A stretch of 26,142 bases of DNA from Mesostigma viride (Eukaryota > Streptophyta > Mesostigmatophyceae > Mesostigmatales > Mesostigmataceae). The translations under genes and the position numbers were made by a program. A model generated the notes under the pieces. It ran no database searches and had not been told where the DNA came from. It saw nothing but the letters and a program-made list of their open reading frames with translations. The stretch is taken from assembly GCA_009746045.1 (NCBI GenBank), contig RPFO01001594.1, positions 1-26,142 on the forward strand, in the 5' to 3' direction. Position 1 is the first letter of the stretch; each line of letters opens with the position of its first letter. Of the stretch, positions 1-10,749 are shown piece by piece.

Positions 1-3000
1 GTGGATGTACGTGTGTGTGCAGCCGCCCCTTGCGTGCATGGTGTATGTACATGAGTGCAGCCGGCCCCTTGCGTGCGGTGGATGTACGTGTGTGTGCAGC
101 CGCCCTTGCGTGCGCGGTGGATGTACGTGTGTGTGCACTCGCCCTTGCGTGCGCGGTGGATGTACGTGTGTGTGCACTCGCCCCTTGCGTGCACGGTGGA
201 TGTACGTGTGTGTGCAGCCGCCCTTGCGTGCATGGTGTGTGTACGTGTGTATGCAGCCGCCCCTTGCGTGCGCGGTGTATGTACGTGTGTGTGCAGTCGC
301 TCCTTGCGTGCATGGTGTGTGTACGTGTGTGTGCATGCCGGCCCTTGCGTGCATGGTGTGTGTACGTGTGTGTGCAGCCGCCCCTTGCGTGCGCGGTGGA
401 TGTACATGTGTATGCAGTTGCCCCTTGCGTGCCTGGTGTATGTACATGTGAGTGCAGCCGCCCCTTGCGTGCGCGGTGGATGTACGTGTGTGTGCAGCCG
501 CCCCTTGCGTGCATGGTGTGTGTACGTGTGTGTGCAGGCGTCCCTTGCGTGCGCGGTGTGTGTGTAAGTGTGCGTGCACTCGCCCCTTGCGTGCATGGTG
601 TATGTACACGTGTGTGCAGCCGCCCCTTGCGTGCATGGTGTATGTACATCTGAGTGCAGCCGGCCCCTTGCGTGCGCGGTGGATGTACGTGTGTGTGCAG
701 CCGCCCCTTGCGTGCGCGGTGGATGTACGTGTGTGCACTCGCCCCTTGCGTGCGCGGTGGATGTACGTGTGTGTGCACTCGCCCCTTGCGTGCACGGTGG
801 ATGTACGTGTGTGTGCAGCCGCCCCTTGCGTGCATGGTGTGTGTACGTGTGTATGCAGCCGCCCCTTGCGTGCGCGGTGTATGTACGTGTGTGTGCAGTC
901 GCTCCTTGCGTGCATGGTGTGTGTACGTGTGTGTGCATGCCGGCCCTTGCGTGCATGGTGTGTGTACGTGTGTGTGCAGCCGCCCCTTGCGTGCGCGGTG
1001 GATGTACGTTTGTGTGCAGCCGTCCCTTCCGTGCGCGGTGTGTGTGTAAGTGTGCGTGCACTCGCCCCTTGCGTGCATGGTGTATGTACACGTGTGTGCA
1101 GCCGCCCCTTGCGTGTCTGGTGTGTGTACGTGTGTATGCAGCCGCCCCTTGCGTGCGCGGTGGATGTACGTGTGTGTGCAGCCGCCCCTTGCGTGCATGG
1201 TGTGTGTACGTGTGTGTGCAGGCGTCCCTTGCGTGCGCGGTGTGTGTGTAAGTGTGCGTGCACTCGCCCCTTGCGTGCATGGTGTATGTACACGTGTGTG
1301 CAGCCGCCCCTTGCGTGCATGGTGTGTGTACGTGTGTGTGCAGCCGTCCCTTGCGTGCGCGGTGTGTGTGTAAGTGTGCGTGCACTCGCCCCTTGCGTGC
1401 ATGGTGTATGTACGTGTGTGTGCAGCCGCCCTTGCGTGCATGGTGTATGTACATCTGAGTGCAGCCGGCCCCTTGCGTGCGCGGTGGATGTACGTGTGTG
1501 TGCAGCCGCCCCTTGCGTGCGCGGTGGATGTACGTGTGTGTGCACTCGCCCCTTGCGTGCGCGGTGTATGTACGTGTGTGTGCAGTCGCTCCTTGCGTGC
1601 ATGGTGTGTGTACGTGTGTGTGCATGCCGGCCCTTGCGTGCATGGTGTGTGTACGTGTGTGTGCAGCCGCCCCTTGCGTGCGCGGTGGATGTACGTTTGT
1701 GTGCAGCCGTCCCTTCCGTGCGCGGTGTATGTACGTGTGTGTGCAGCCGCCCCTTGCGTGCGCGGTGGATGTACGTGTGTGTGCAGCCGCCCTTGCGTGC
1801 ATGGTGTATGTACATCTGAGTGCAGCCGGCCCCTTGCGTGCGCGGTGGATGTACGTGTGTGTGCACTCGCCCCTTGCGTGCGCGGTGGATGTACGTGTGT
1901 GTGCACTCGCCCCTTGCGTGCGCGGTGGATGTACGTGTGTGTGCACTCGCCCCTTGCGTGCACGGTGGATGTACGTGTGTGTGCAGCCGCCCCTTGCGTG
2001 CATGGTGTGTGTACGTGTGTATGCAGCCGCCCCTTGCGTGCGCGGTGTATGTACGTGTGTGTGCAGTCGCTCCTTGCGTGCATGGTGTGTGTACGTGTGT
2101 GTGCATGCCGGCCCTTGCGTGCATGGTGTGTGTACGTGTGTGTGCAGCCGCCCCTTGCGTGCGCGGTGGATGTACATGTGTATGCAGTTGCCCCTTGCGT
2201 GCCTGGTGTATGTACATGTGAGTGCAGCCGCCCCTTGCGTGCGCGGTGGATGTACGTGTGTGTGCAGCCGCCCCTTGCGTGCGCGGTGGATGTACGTGTG
2301 TGTGCAGCCGCCCCTTGCGTGCATGGTGTGTGTACGTGTGTATGCAGCCGCCCCTTGCGTGCGCGGTGGATGTACGTGTGTGTGCACTCGCCCCTTGCGT
2401 GCATGGTGTATGTACATCTGAGTGCAGCCGGCCCCTTGCGTGCGCGGTGGATGTATGTGTGTGTGCAGCCGCCCCTTGCGTGCATGGTGTGTGTACGTGT
2501 GTGTGCAGGCGTCCCTTGCGTGCGCGGTGTGTGTGTAAGTGTGCGTGCACTCGCCCCTTGCGTGCGCGGTGGATGTACACGTGTGTGCAGCCGCCCCTTG
2601 CGTGCATGGTGTATGTACATCTGAGTGCAGCCGGCCCCTTGCGTGCGCGGTGGATGTACGTGTGTGTGCAGCCGCCCCTTGCGTGCGCGGTGGATGTACG
2701 TGTGTGTGCACTCGCCCCTTGCGTGCGCGGTGGATGTACGTGTGTGTGCACTCGCCCCTTGCGTGCACGGTGGATGTACGTGTGTGTGCAGCCGCCCCTT
2801 GCGTGCATGGTGTGTGTACGTGTGTATGCAGCCGCCCCTTGCGTGCATGGTGTGTGTACGTGTGTGCGCATGCCGGCCCTTGCGTGCATGGTGTGTGTAC
2901 GTGTGTGTGCATGCCGGCCCTTGCGTGCGCGGTGGATGTACGTGTGTGTGCAGCCGGCCCTTGCGTGCGCGGTGGATGTACGTGTGTGTGCAGGCGTCCC

Positions 3001-5182
3001 TTCCGTGCGCGGTGTATGTACGTGTGTGTGCAGCCGCCCCTTGCGTGCGCGGTGGATGTACGTGTGTGTGCACTCGCCCCTTGCGTGCGCGGTGGATGTA
3101 CGTGTGTGTGCAGCCGCCCCTTGCGTGCGCGGTGGATGTACGTGTGAGTGCAGCCGTCCCTTCCGTGCGTGGTGTATGTACGTGTGTGTGCAGCCGGCCC
3201 TTGCGTGCATGGTGTGTGTACATGTGTTTGCACTCGCCCCTTGCGTGCGCGGTGTATGTACGTGTGTGTGCAGCCGCCCCTTGCGTGCACGGTGGATGTA
3301 CGTGTGTGTGCAGCCGCCCCTTGCGTGCATGGTGTGTGTACGTGTGTATGCAGCCGCCCCTTGCGTGCGCGGTGGATGTACGTGTGTGTGCAGTCGCTCC
3401 TTGCGTGCATGGTGTGTGTACGTGTGTGTGGATGCCGGCCCTTGCGTGCATGGTGTGTGTACGTGTGTGTGCAGCCGCCCCTTGCGTGCGCGGTGGATGT
3501 ACATGTGTATGCAGTTGCCCCTTGCGTGCATGGTGTATGTACATGTGAGTGCAGCCGGCCCTTGCGTGCGCGGTGGATGTACGTGTGTGTGCAGCCGCCC
3601 CTTGCGTGCATGGTGTGTGTACGTGTGTGTGCAGCCGCCCCTTGCGTGCGCGGTGTATGTACGTGTGTGTGCAGTCGCTCCTTGCGTGCATGGTGTGTGT
3701 ACGTGTGTGCGCATGCCGGCCCTTGCGTGCATGGTGTGTGTACGTGTGTGTGCAGTTGCCCCTTGCGTGCGCGGTGGATGTACGTGTGTGTGCAGCCGGC
3801 CCTTGCGTGCATGGTGGATGTACGTGTGTGTGCAGTCGCTCCTTGCGTGCATGGTGTGTGTACGTGTGTGTGCATGCCGGCCCTTGCGTGCATGGTGTGT
3901 GTACGTGTGTGTGCAGCCGCCCCTTGCGTGCGCGGTGGATGTACGTTTGTGTGCAGCCGTCCCTTCCGTGCGCGGTGTGTGTGTAAGTGTGCGTGCACTC
4001 GCCCCTTGCGTGCATGGTGTATGTACACGTGTGTGCAGTTGCCCCTTGCGTGCGCGGTGGATGTACGTGTGTGTGCATGCCGGCCCTTGCGTGCATGGTG
4101 TGTGTACGTGTGTGTGCAGCCGCCCCTTGCGTGCGCGGTGGATGTACGTGTGTGTGCACTCGCCCCTTGCGTGCGCGGTGGATGTACGTGTGTGTGCACT
4201 CGCCCCTTGCGTGCACGGTGGATGTACGTGTGTGTGCAGCCGCCCCTTGCGTGCATGGTGTGTGTACGTGTGTATGCAGCCGCCCCTTGCGTGCACGGTG
4301 GATGTACGTGTGTGTGCAGCCGCCCCTTGCGTGCATGGTGTATGTACACGTGTGTGCAGCCGCCCCTTGCGTGCATGGTGTATGTACATCTGAGTGCAGC
4401 CGGCCCCTTGCGTGCGCGGTGGATGTACGTGTGTGTGCAGCCGCCCCTTGCGTGCGCGGTGGATGTACGTGTGTGTGCACTCGCCCCTTGCGTGCATGGT
4501 GTATGTACATCTGAGTGCAGCCGGCCCCTTGCGTGCGCGGTGGATGTACGTGTGTGTGCAGCCGCCCCTTGCGTGCGCGGTGGATGTACGTGTGTGTGCA
4601 CTCGCCCCTTGCGTGCGCGGTGGATGTACGTGTGTGTGCACTCGCCCCTTGCGTGCACGGTGGATGTACGTGTGTGTGCAGCCGCCCCTTGCGTGCATGG
4701 TGTGTGTACGTGTGTATGCAGCCGCCCCTTGCGTGCATGGTGTGTGTACGTGTGTGCGCATGCCGGCCCTTGCGTGCATGGTGTGTGTACGTGTGTGTGC
4801 ATGCCGGCCCTTGCGTGCGCGGTGGATGTACGTGTGTGTGCAGCCGGCCCTTGCGTGCGCGGTGGATGTACGTGTGTGTGCAGGCGTCCCTTCCGTGCGC
4901 GGTGTATGTACGTGTGTGTGCAGCCGCCCCTTGCGTGCGCGGTGGATGTACGTGTGTGTGCACTCGCCCCTTGCGTGCGCGGTGGATGTACGTGTGTGTG
5001 CAGCCGTCCCTTCCGTGCGCGGTGTATGTACGTGTGTGTGCAGCCGCCCCTTGCGTGCGCGGTGGATGTACGTGTGTGTGCAGCCGCCCCTTGCGTGCAT
5101 GGTGTGTGTACGTGTGTATGCAGCCGCCCCTTGCGTGCGCGGTGGATGTACGTGTGTGTGCAGTCGCTCCTTGCGTGCATGT
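1..5182. repeat. 40-bp tandem satellite, about 130 units
   Basis: Head-to-tail units of about 40 bp (some 39) fill this stretch and run off the left edge. Each unit contains CCCCTTGCGTGC, then a variable GCGCGG, GCATGG or GCACGG, then TGGATGTAC or TGTGTGTAC, then a GTGTGTGTGCA tail. Variant units (AGTCGCTCC, TGCCGGCCC, GGCGTCCC, GTGTAAGTGTGCG, ACATCTGAGTG) recur in the same order, so there is higher-order structure. Plus-strand ORFs are long only because most units lack stops; they are Cys/Val/Arg-rich and exist in three frames at once, so I do not call them genes. The array ends abruptly in AT-rich unique DNA at about 5183. Confidence 0.95.
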
Positions 5183-5290
5183 ACATGTTTGAAGAAATAA
5201 GCAATAGTGAATGGAATAGTAAAAAGAAAATCATTCCAGCATATGTATGTACAAGTTTTTAGTAGTACACTATGACTATCGTCAAACATA
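5183..5290. other. Short unique AT-rich spacer between two satellites
   Basis: About 100 bp of non-repetitive AT-rich sequence separates the GT/GC-rich 40-bp satellite from the AC-rich satellite. No gene or RNA is visible. The plus strand changes from GT-rich to AC-rich across it. Confidence 0.6.
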
Positions 5291-7640
5291 ACAATTTTCT
5301 ATATTTTCATACACACACGAACAACACACCCAACACACACACGCTATGTTTGCACCCAAGACACACACCAACACCTACAAACAAGACACCAACACACAAG
5401 ACAGCCAACACACACCCAACACACACACACCCAACACACACAGAACACACCTAAGTCACACACAACACACATGTACCCCCCCCCCACACACACACAACAC
5501 CATGCAACACAAGAAAGTTGACATGCACACAACACACACACACACACGCCCCAACACACACAACACACACAAAAGACACACAACACACATACCCGACACA
5601 CAGACACACACACACACTATGTTTGCACCCAACGTACACCCACACCCAACACCTACTAAAAACAAGACACCAACACACAAGACACCCAACACACACACAA
5701 GACACACAATCACACACACGCAACACACATAGAACACACCTAAGTAACACACAACACACATGTACATCCCCCCCACACACACCCAATACCAACACACAAG
5801 ACACTTGGCACCCCCCCCCCCCCCACACACCCACACCCACACCCACACCACACATCCAACACACACAACACACACAAAAGACACACAACACACATACCCG
5901 ACACACACACACACACTATGTTTGCACCCAACGTACACACACACACAACACCTACTAAAAACAAGACACCAACACACAAGACACCCAACACACACCCAAG
6001 ACACACAATCACACACACGCAACACACACAGAACACACCTAAGTAACACACAACACACACGTACATCCCCCCCCCCACACACAACACCAACACATGACAA
6101 TTAACATGCCACAACACACTGACACACATGCCCCAACACACACACACATGCCCCAACACACACACACACATGCCCCAACACTGCACACACAACAACACCC
6201 AAACACACACCACACACACAAAAGACACACAACACACATACCGAAAACACGCACACACAACACCTACTAAAAACAAGACACCAACACACAAGACACCCAA
6301 CACACACCCAACACACACACACACACACAATGTTTGCACCCACGACACCCACACCCAAGACACACACATAACACACCTAAGTAACACACAACACACACGT
6401 ACATCCCCCCCCCCCCACAACACCAACACATGACAATTAACATGCCATAACACACACACTGACACACATGCCCCAACACACACACATGCCCCAACACTGC
6501 ATGCACACACAACAACACCCAAACACACACCACACACACACAAGACACCCAACACACATACCGAAAACACGCACACACAACACCTACTAAAAACAAGACA
6601 CCAACACACAAGACACCCAACACACACCCAACACACACACACACACACACAATGTTTGCACCCACGACACACACACCCAACACCTAAAAATAAGACACCA
6701 ACACACAAGACACCCAACACACACTTAACACACACACACAATGTTTGCACCCACGACACACACACCAACACCTAAAAATAAGACACCAACACACAACACA
6801 CGTACACGTACATCCCCCCCCCCCACAACACCAACACATGACAATTAACATGCAAACAACACACCACACAACACATACACACACACGCAACACACCCCTA
6901 GGTCAATCACACACAACACACACAAAACACACCTAAGTCACACACAACACACACGTACACCCCCCCACACACACCCAATACCAACACACAAGACACTTGG
7001 CACCCCCCCCCCACACCCACACACCCACACCCACACCCACACCACACATCCAACACACACAACACACACAAAAGACACTTAAGTCACACACAACACACAC
7101 ATAACACACCTAAGTCACACACAACACACACGTCCATCCCCCCCCACACACTCAACACCAATACATGACAATTAACATGCACACAACACACACAGGCACA
7201 CGCCCCAACACACACACACACACACAACATACATACACAGAGCACACACACACGCCCCAACACACACAACACACACAAAAGACACCCAACACACATACCG
7301 AACACACACACACACACACTATGTTTGCACCCGACATACACACACCCAACACCTACTAAAAACAAGACACCAACACACAAGACACCCTACACACACAAAC
7401 ACACACACACACAACACATATCCAACACAAACAACACACACACCTAAGTCACACACACAACACACCTACTAAGACACACACACAACACACATGTACCTCC
7501 CCCCCCCCACACCCAACATCAACACACAAGACACTTTGCACACACCCTACACCCCCCCACACCTTTATGAATGCACCCAACACACACACAACACACACGC
7601 CCCAACACACATACCCAACATTCACCCAACACACCCAACA
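5291..7640. repeat. AC-rich complex satellite with poly-C tracts
   Basis: The plus strand is nearly G-free and built from ACACAC/CCAACACAC words. Longer motifs recur at irregular spacing of about 90-580 bp: ATGTTTGCACCCA (near 5345, 5618, 5918, 6330, 6651, 6741, 7321), CCTACTAAAAACAAGACACC, ACACACCTAAGTCACAC, GACAATTAACATGC, and GTACATC followed by 7-14 C. The longest C run is 14 nt at 5811-5824. ORFs on both strands here are low-complexity (His/Thr or Cys/Val) and are not credible genes. Alternating AC/GT could adopt Z-DNA and the C runs could form i-motif or G-rich structures; that is inference. Confidence 0.9.
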
Positions 7641-7657
7641 TATAAGGGTAAACATGG

Positions 7658-7687
7658 TTTAGGAGTGTAGGGGTTTAGGGTTTAAGG
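7658..7687 (+). repeat. Short interstitial TTTAGGG telomere-like tract
   Basis: One exact TTTAGGG (7674-7680) is flanked by degenerate units: TTTAGGA at 7658 and TTTAAGG at 7681. Arabidopsis-type telomeres, also found in many algae, use this heptamer. With about two units this is weak evidence for an old telomere insertion or a subtelomeric setting, and chance is possible. Confidence 0.3.
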
Positions 7688-7688
7688 C

Positions 7689-7799
7689 CTACCATACACC
7701 CGTATGTAAAAATGCAACAACACGCCAAGTCATCCGCCACCATGCAAAAATATATAAACACAACTGGTCATCCTCAACAATAATAGTACCCAATCCGCA
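7689..7799 (-). CDS. Candidate terminal exon of the transposase-like gene
   Basis: The exon upstream ends at 8003 with a good phase-0 donor (ACG followed by GTACGT), so at least one more exon is needed. An in-phase acceptor (GCCAAG before TGCGGA) at 7799/7800 would give 36 codons and a TAG at 7689-7691, encoding a stretch beginning CGLGTIIVEDDQ. The intron implied (7800-8002) contains a CCAACGGCCGTTGG palindrome at 7826-7839. Other AG acceptors upstream are possible, and no recognisable domain supports this choice. Confidence 0.25.
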   Translation of the reverse strand, partial: CGLGTIIVEDDQLCLYIFAWWRMTWRVVAFLHTGVW

Positions 7800-7825
7800 C
7801 TTGGCACTTGTCCAGTTTCGTAAGT

Positions 7826-7839
7826 CCAACGGCCGTTGG
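7826..7839. repeat. CCAACGGCCGTTGG palindrome in last predicted intron
   Basis: Exact copy of the 14-bp perfect palindrome that recurs in the genic parts of the window. It lies between the donor at 8002 and the candidate final acceptor at 7800 of the minus-strand gene. Confidence 0.85.
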
Positions 7840-8002
7840 CTTTGAGAAATTAAGATATGCGAACTGCGCCATTCAGCCAAGCTAAAGTATAGGCTGCCAT
7901 TGCCCCGTATGTAATGTAGTAGTAAGGTGAACGAACGTCGACAAAAAAACACATGGGACATACAAACACCAATTTTACACAGTTATGTTTGGAATGACGT
8001 AC

Positions 8003-8670
8003 CGTAATTTCGGCGTCCACCTTCTTCGCAATTGTGAACCAGCCCTGTCGCGTGTTGTCCGGATGTCCTTCCCACTTGCCCTTCGTGACCTTTGCGACGC
8101 TCAGGTAGCACACGATTGCAGTTAAGGGTTCTCGGTCGTCTGGGTTCCAGAAGAAGCGTCGGGCGTCCGATCCGGAGGAGGAGCACCTCTCGAAGTATTT
8201 TACGTACATTACCCAGTTGCCTTTCTTAAAAACCTCGCCCCCCCCCCGGTATGTTTGTTTAAACACTCATCCTTGTCGAGTTGGTGGGCGACTCGAACAA
8301 CTTTCGCCAACCAGTACGGGTGGTCGGGCACATGGTCCTTGTGCCCCCTCTCAGATGCGACTGCGACGGCCTCCCCCTCCTGCAAACCACGCCCCAACTC
8401 GTTTCTTGCCGTTTGAAGGTGGTTCAGGCGGGTTCCCGGATATCGCGTGGGGTTCCGCGACTTACTCGCCTGGAGTTTTACAGTCCACGACGAGCTGCTC
8501 CAATCATTTGGGCATGTCCTCCACTTGCCCTCTCGGCACTCCGCACAACTGAAGCATGAAAAACGCCTGAGCTGAACCACCTCGACCTGCTCGCCCTTTT
8601 TGTCCAGTCGCCACTGGTGTGCCGTGGAGATATCTCGGATCGGGCCTCGCTCCTTACCGGACGTGGGAAT
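8003..8670 (-). CDS. Transposase-like gene, C-terminal exon (Cys cluster plus Tudor/SH3-like segment), frame broken in a C10 tract
   Basis: The exon starts after acceptor TTTACAATTGCAG and ends before donor GTACGTC, both phase 0. Its first part has a Cys cluster (RRFSCFSCAEC then RTCPN; Cys 39, 42, 45 and 53 of the exon) like that following the core in the invertebrate relatives I recall. A segment then begins GEAVAVASERG, continues YWLAKVVRV, and resumes after the break as FKKGNWVMYVKYFER and RRFFWNPDD, resembling a small beta-barrel reader fold. The frame shifts inside the run of ten C at 8238-8247: 668 nt are present, and one extra base would make 669 and restore both phases. A sequencing or assembly error, or a true inactivating indel, would both fit. 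An optional in-frame 90-nt GC-AG intron may lie between CTCCAG and TTTGCAG (about 8389-8478). Confidence 0.65.
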
Positions 8671-8704
8671 CTGCAATTGTAAATCCATGAAACAACATCA
8701 CAGC

Positions 8705-8880
8705 ACATTTCCCAACTCCAACGGCCGTTGGCACTCAACAATTATAAGATTTCCAAACTCCAACGGCCGTTGGCCCTTGGAAACTTTATAAGTACATTTC
8801 TCAACTCCAACGGCCGTTGGCACTCCACAATTATATGATTTTCCAGCTCCAACGGCCGTTGGCCTTAAGAAACTTCAAAC
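8705..8880. repeat. 89-bp tandem duplication carrying four CCAACGGCCGTTGG palindromes, inside an intron
   Basis: Palindromes lie at 8718-8731, 8760-8773, 8807-8820 and 8849-8862. The first and third, and the second and fourth, are each exactly 89 bp apart. Flanks repeat as well: ACATTTC.CAACTCC before the first of each pair and ACAATTATA between the two. The block sits wholly within the 288-nt predicted intron (8671-8958) between donor GTAAGTAAAG and acceptor TTTACAATTGCAG. Confidence 0.9.
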
Positions 8881-8958
8881 TGCATCAAGGAAGCTGTGTA
8901 ACCAGAGACAAATTATAGAACTGCACTTGACCACCAGAAAGCAACTGTCTTTACTTAC

Positions 8959-9714
8959 GTTATCGAGAAGAAATGCCCGTCGAACCACGTCCGATTGTGC
9001 CGATGGTCGACTCGAGTCTTTGCCGGTTCTCCAATCCCGGTTCAGGTAGGCCACCAGTGCCTCCACCGTATTCAGGTTCCGATTGTCCTCCTGCATCTGC
9101 GCTCTTTTGAGGATGCTTTTCACCGTCCCCCCCTCCCCGTCCGACTCCCCCTTCCCATGTCCTGCACATGAGTAGTTCCACTCCAATGTGTCCAAGTCGG
9201 GGTCGGCCTCGAGCAGGTCCGCAGCCATCGCCACCACATACCGGGATTGGAACTGCTCCTTACAGTTGTCGGACCAACTGATCCAGTTCCTCACCTCCAC
9301 CCCCTCCTCCCTCAGCACCTTAAGGGTATTCTTCATCACGAACTCCAGGGTCTGGGCATTCCTCGGTACGTCCTTCCCCATGTAATCGTGCTTCACCCTT
9401 TTGATTTCCAGCGATACGGGATCACGGTACATCACGATCACCGGCATCAGGACGTAACTACTTGGGTACCAGTACTGCGCCTGCAACTGTTTCTGCAGAT
9501 GGTCCGAATAGTTCTCCGAGTAGTCCATCAGGACCACCACCGTTCCCAGCGGCATCACGTCAATGCACTCCTTGTAAGCGTGGTGCTGCCAGGCCCATGT
9601 ATGGACGTGAATGGCGAATTCCGGGAAGCGCGCCGTAATGAGTTCATGGAGCTCCGAGAGGGTTGACTTGATGAGTTTTTGCTGCAGGTTCATTTGCGGC
9701 GCCACATCCTCCTC
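8959..9714 (-). CDS. Transposase-like gene, central exon (putative RNase H-like/DDE core)
   Basis: This 252-codon exon starts after acceptor TGTGTTGTGTTGCAG and ends at GATAAC before GTAAGTAAAG; both junctions are phase 0. Key motifs in order are LMDYSENYSDHLQ (residues 62-74), YRDPVSLE, SDNCKEQFQS (148-157) and CAGHGKGESDGEGG (183-196). This is the pattern I recall from large uncharacterised invertebrate proteins (MDFAENYS, then DG..SQ(Y/F), then GHGKG.CDG.GG). Acidic residues D64, D149 and D192/E194 could form a DDE-type catalytic set, making a transposase-derived nuclease likely but unproven. The core is intact, with no stop or frameshift. The 54 nt 5' of the exon include a CCAACGGCCGTTGG copy at 9787 a little further upstream. 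Confidence 0.75.
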
Positions 9715-9786
9715 CTGCAACACAACACACCCGCGCACCATGGATTGACCGAAGAATGGAAGTCAGCAGCTGGGAATTTCCCAACG

Positions 9787-9800
9787 CCAACGGCCGTTGG
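9787..9800. repeat. CCAACGGCCGTTGG palindrome in second predicted intron
   Basis: Exact 14-bp palindrome, 73 bp inside the intron from the acceptor of the central exon and about 30 bp from the presumed 5' truncation point of the retrotransposon fragment. Confidence 0.85.
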
Positions 9801-10582
9801 AAGTAAGAAAGTCTACATATATATATTTAGCGGAGTGTGGGCTCGGCGTACCTTCGTGCTCTTCCCATGGCCCCCCATTCGCCTTGGCTCCCAGCCACTA
9901 CTCGGTGGCGCTCCGGCACCAGCTATTTGCCCCGCAGCCTCTTGTTCCGGCCGGGCGGCCTTGTGGTAGCTGTGGGCAGCCGCTGGATCCCACGGGGACT
10001 CACTACCTTGCCTGCATGGGGGGCCAACAGAATCAGAATTGGTATTTGTATTTGCACACTGTCCTCCTGACGGTGGTGCTCGCCATGATTCGGTCGGTTT
10101 TCCCCCACGCGAACATCCGGTCCGAGGATGCGGATGGCGCTGCCTTCTATTCCCCCAACCACCGGCCTGACATCGTGGTGCTGGACTTTGAGGGGGGTGG
10201 CCGGCATCTGCTTATTGACGTTTCGGTGGCGCGGCCCTTGGCTCTTAGCCACGTGGCTGGGGCCTCCCTCACGGCAGGTTACACGGCGGACCGGGCGGAG
10301 CGGGCCAAGCTCCTGGCCTACGGCGACGTCGGGCACCATCGTGTGGTGCCCTTTGTCCTGGAGGAGTTTGGGGCCATGGGGCCCCTGACCTCCGCCTTCT
10401 TCAAGGAGTGTTGCCGGCTCCGGGAGGACCGGCTGGACCTGGAGGGCCAGCGGGCCCCATGGTCGGCGCGGACCTGGACGTCATATTGGCGTCAGCGCTT
10501 GTCGGTGGCGCTGACTCGGGCCATGGCGGACATCATGCTCCGCCGTACGCGGGCTGATTTTGCGGTGCAGCAGGGCTATTAG
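9797..10582 (+). mobile_element. 3' end of a non-LTR retrotransposon ORF (zinc knuckle plus endonuclease-like domain), 5'-truncated
   Basis: The ORF of 261 codons resembles the region after the reverse transcriptase in LINEs that carry a restriction-like endonuclease. It has a zinc motif CGSCGQPLDPTGTHYLAC (C56, C59, H69, C73) and a PD-(D/E)xK-like motif with RPDIVVLDF (123-131) and LLIDVSVARP (138-147), followed by a helical C-terminus ending at TAG 10580-10582. The reverse transcriptase is missing, and the first 12 or so codons read into intron DNA, so the real element probably starts near 9835. It is GC-rich compared with its surroundings and lies antisense within the 1,035-nt intron 9715-10749. 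Precise ends and any target-site duplication could not be fixed; AT-rich tracts (TATATATATTTA and ATTATATTTTTAATATAT) flank both sides. It is most likely a dead copy. Confidence 0.7.
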
Positions 10583-10749
10583 GTTCCTCCCGTTAGGCGT
10601 TTCCATTGGTCTTATCGTAGTATAGAGCTTTGACATGGCTCTGTATATAGGTTTATAGCTGGGCGTTTGCTTTGGTTTGAGTGATTTCACTCTGCTGTAA
10701 GTAATTATATTTTTAATATATATTCAACGATGCAAATATACATGCTTAC
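10583..10749. other. 3' flank of the retrotransposon fragment and start of the intron
   Basis: Contains the presumed 3' UTR of the fragment and, on the minus strand, the intron donor GTAAGCATG just after the exon end at 10750. No poly(A) tail is visible; the sequence ends in an AT-rich stretch. No other feature is seen. Confidence 0.5.

Noticed and set aside
5-5262. Long Cys/Arg/Val-rich ORFs in the 40-bp satellite
   Set aside because: They are open in several frames at once, follow the repeat unit and have no domain; explained by the lack of stops in the unit.
5272-7655. His/Thr-rich and Cys/Val-rich ORFs in the AC-rich block
   Set aside because: Low-complexity translation of CA repeats on both strands.
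9188-9666. Plus-strand ORFs opposite the central exon
   Set aside because: Antisense shadows of the conserved minus-strand exon.
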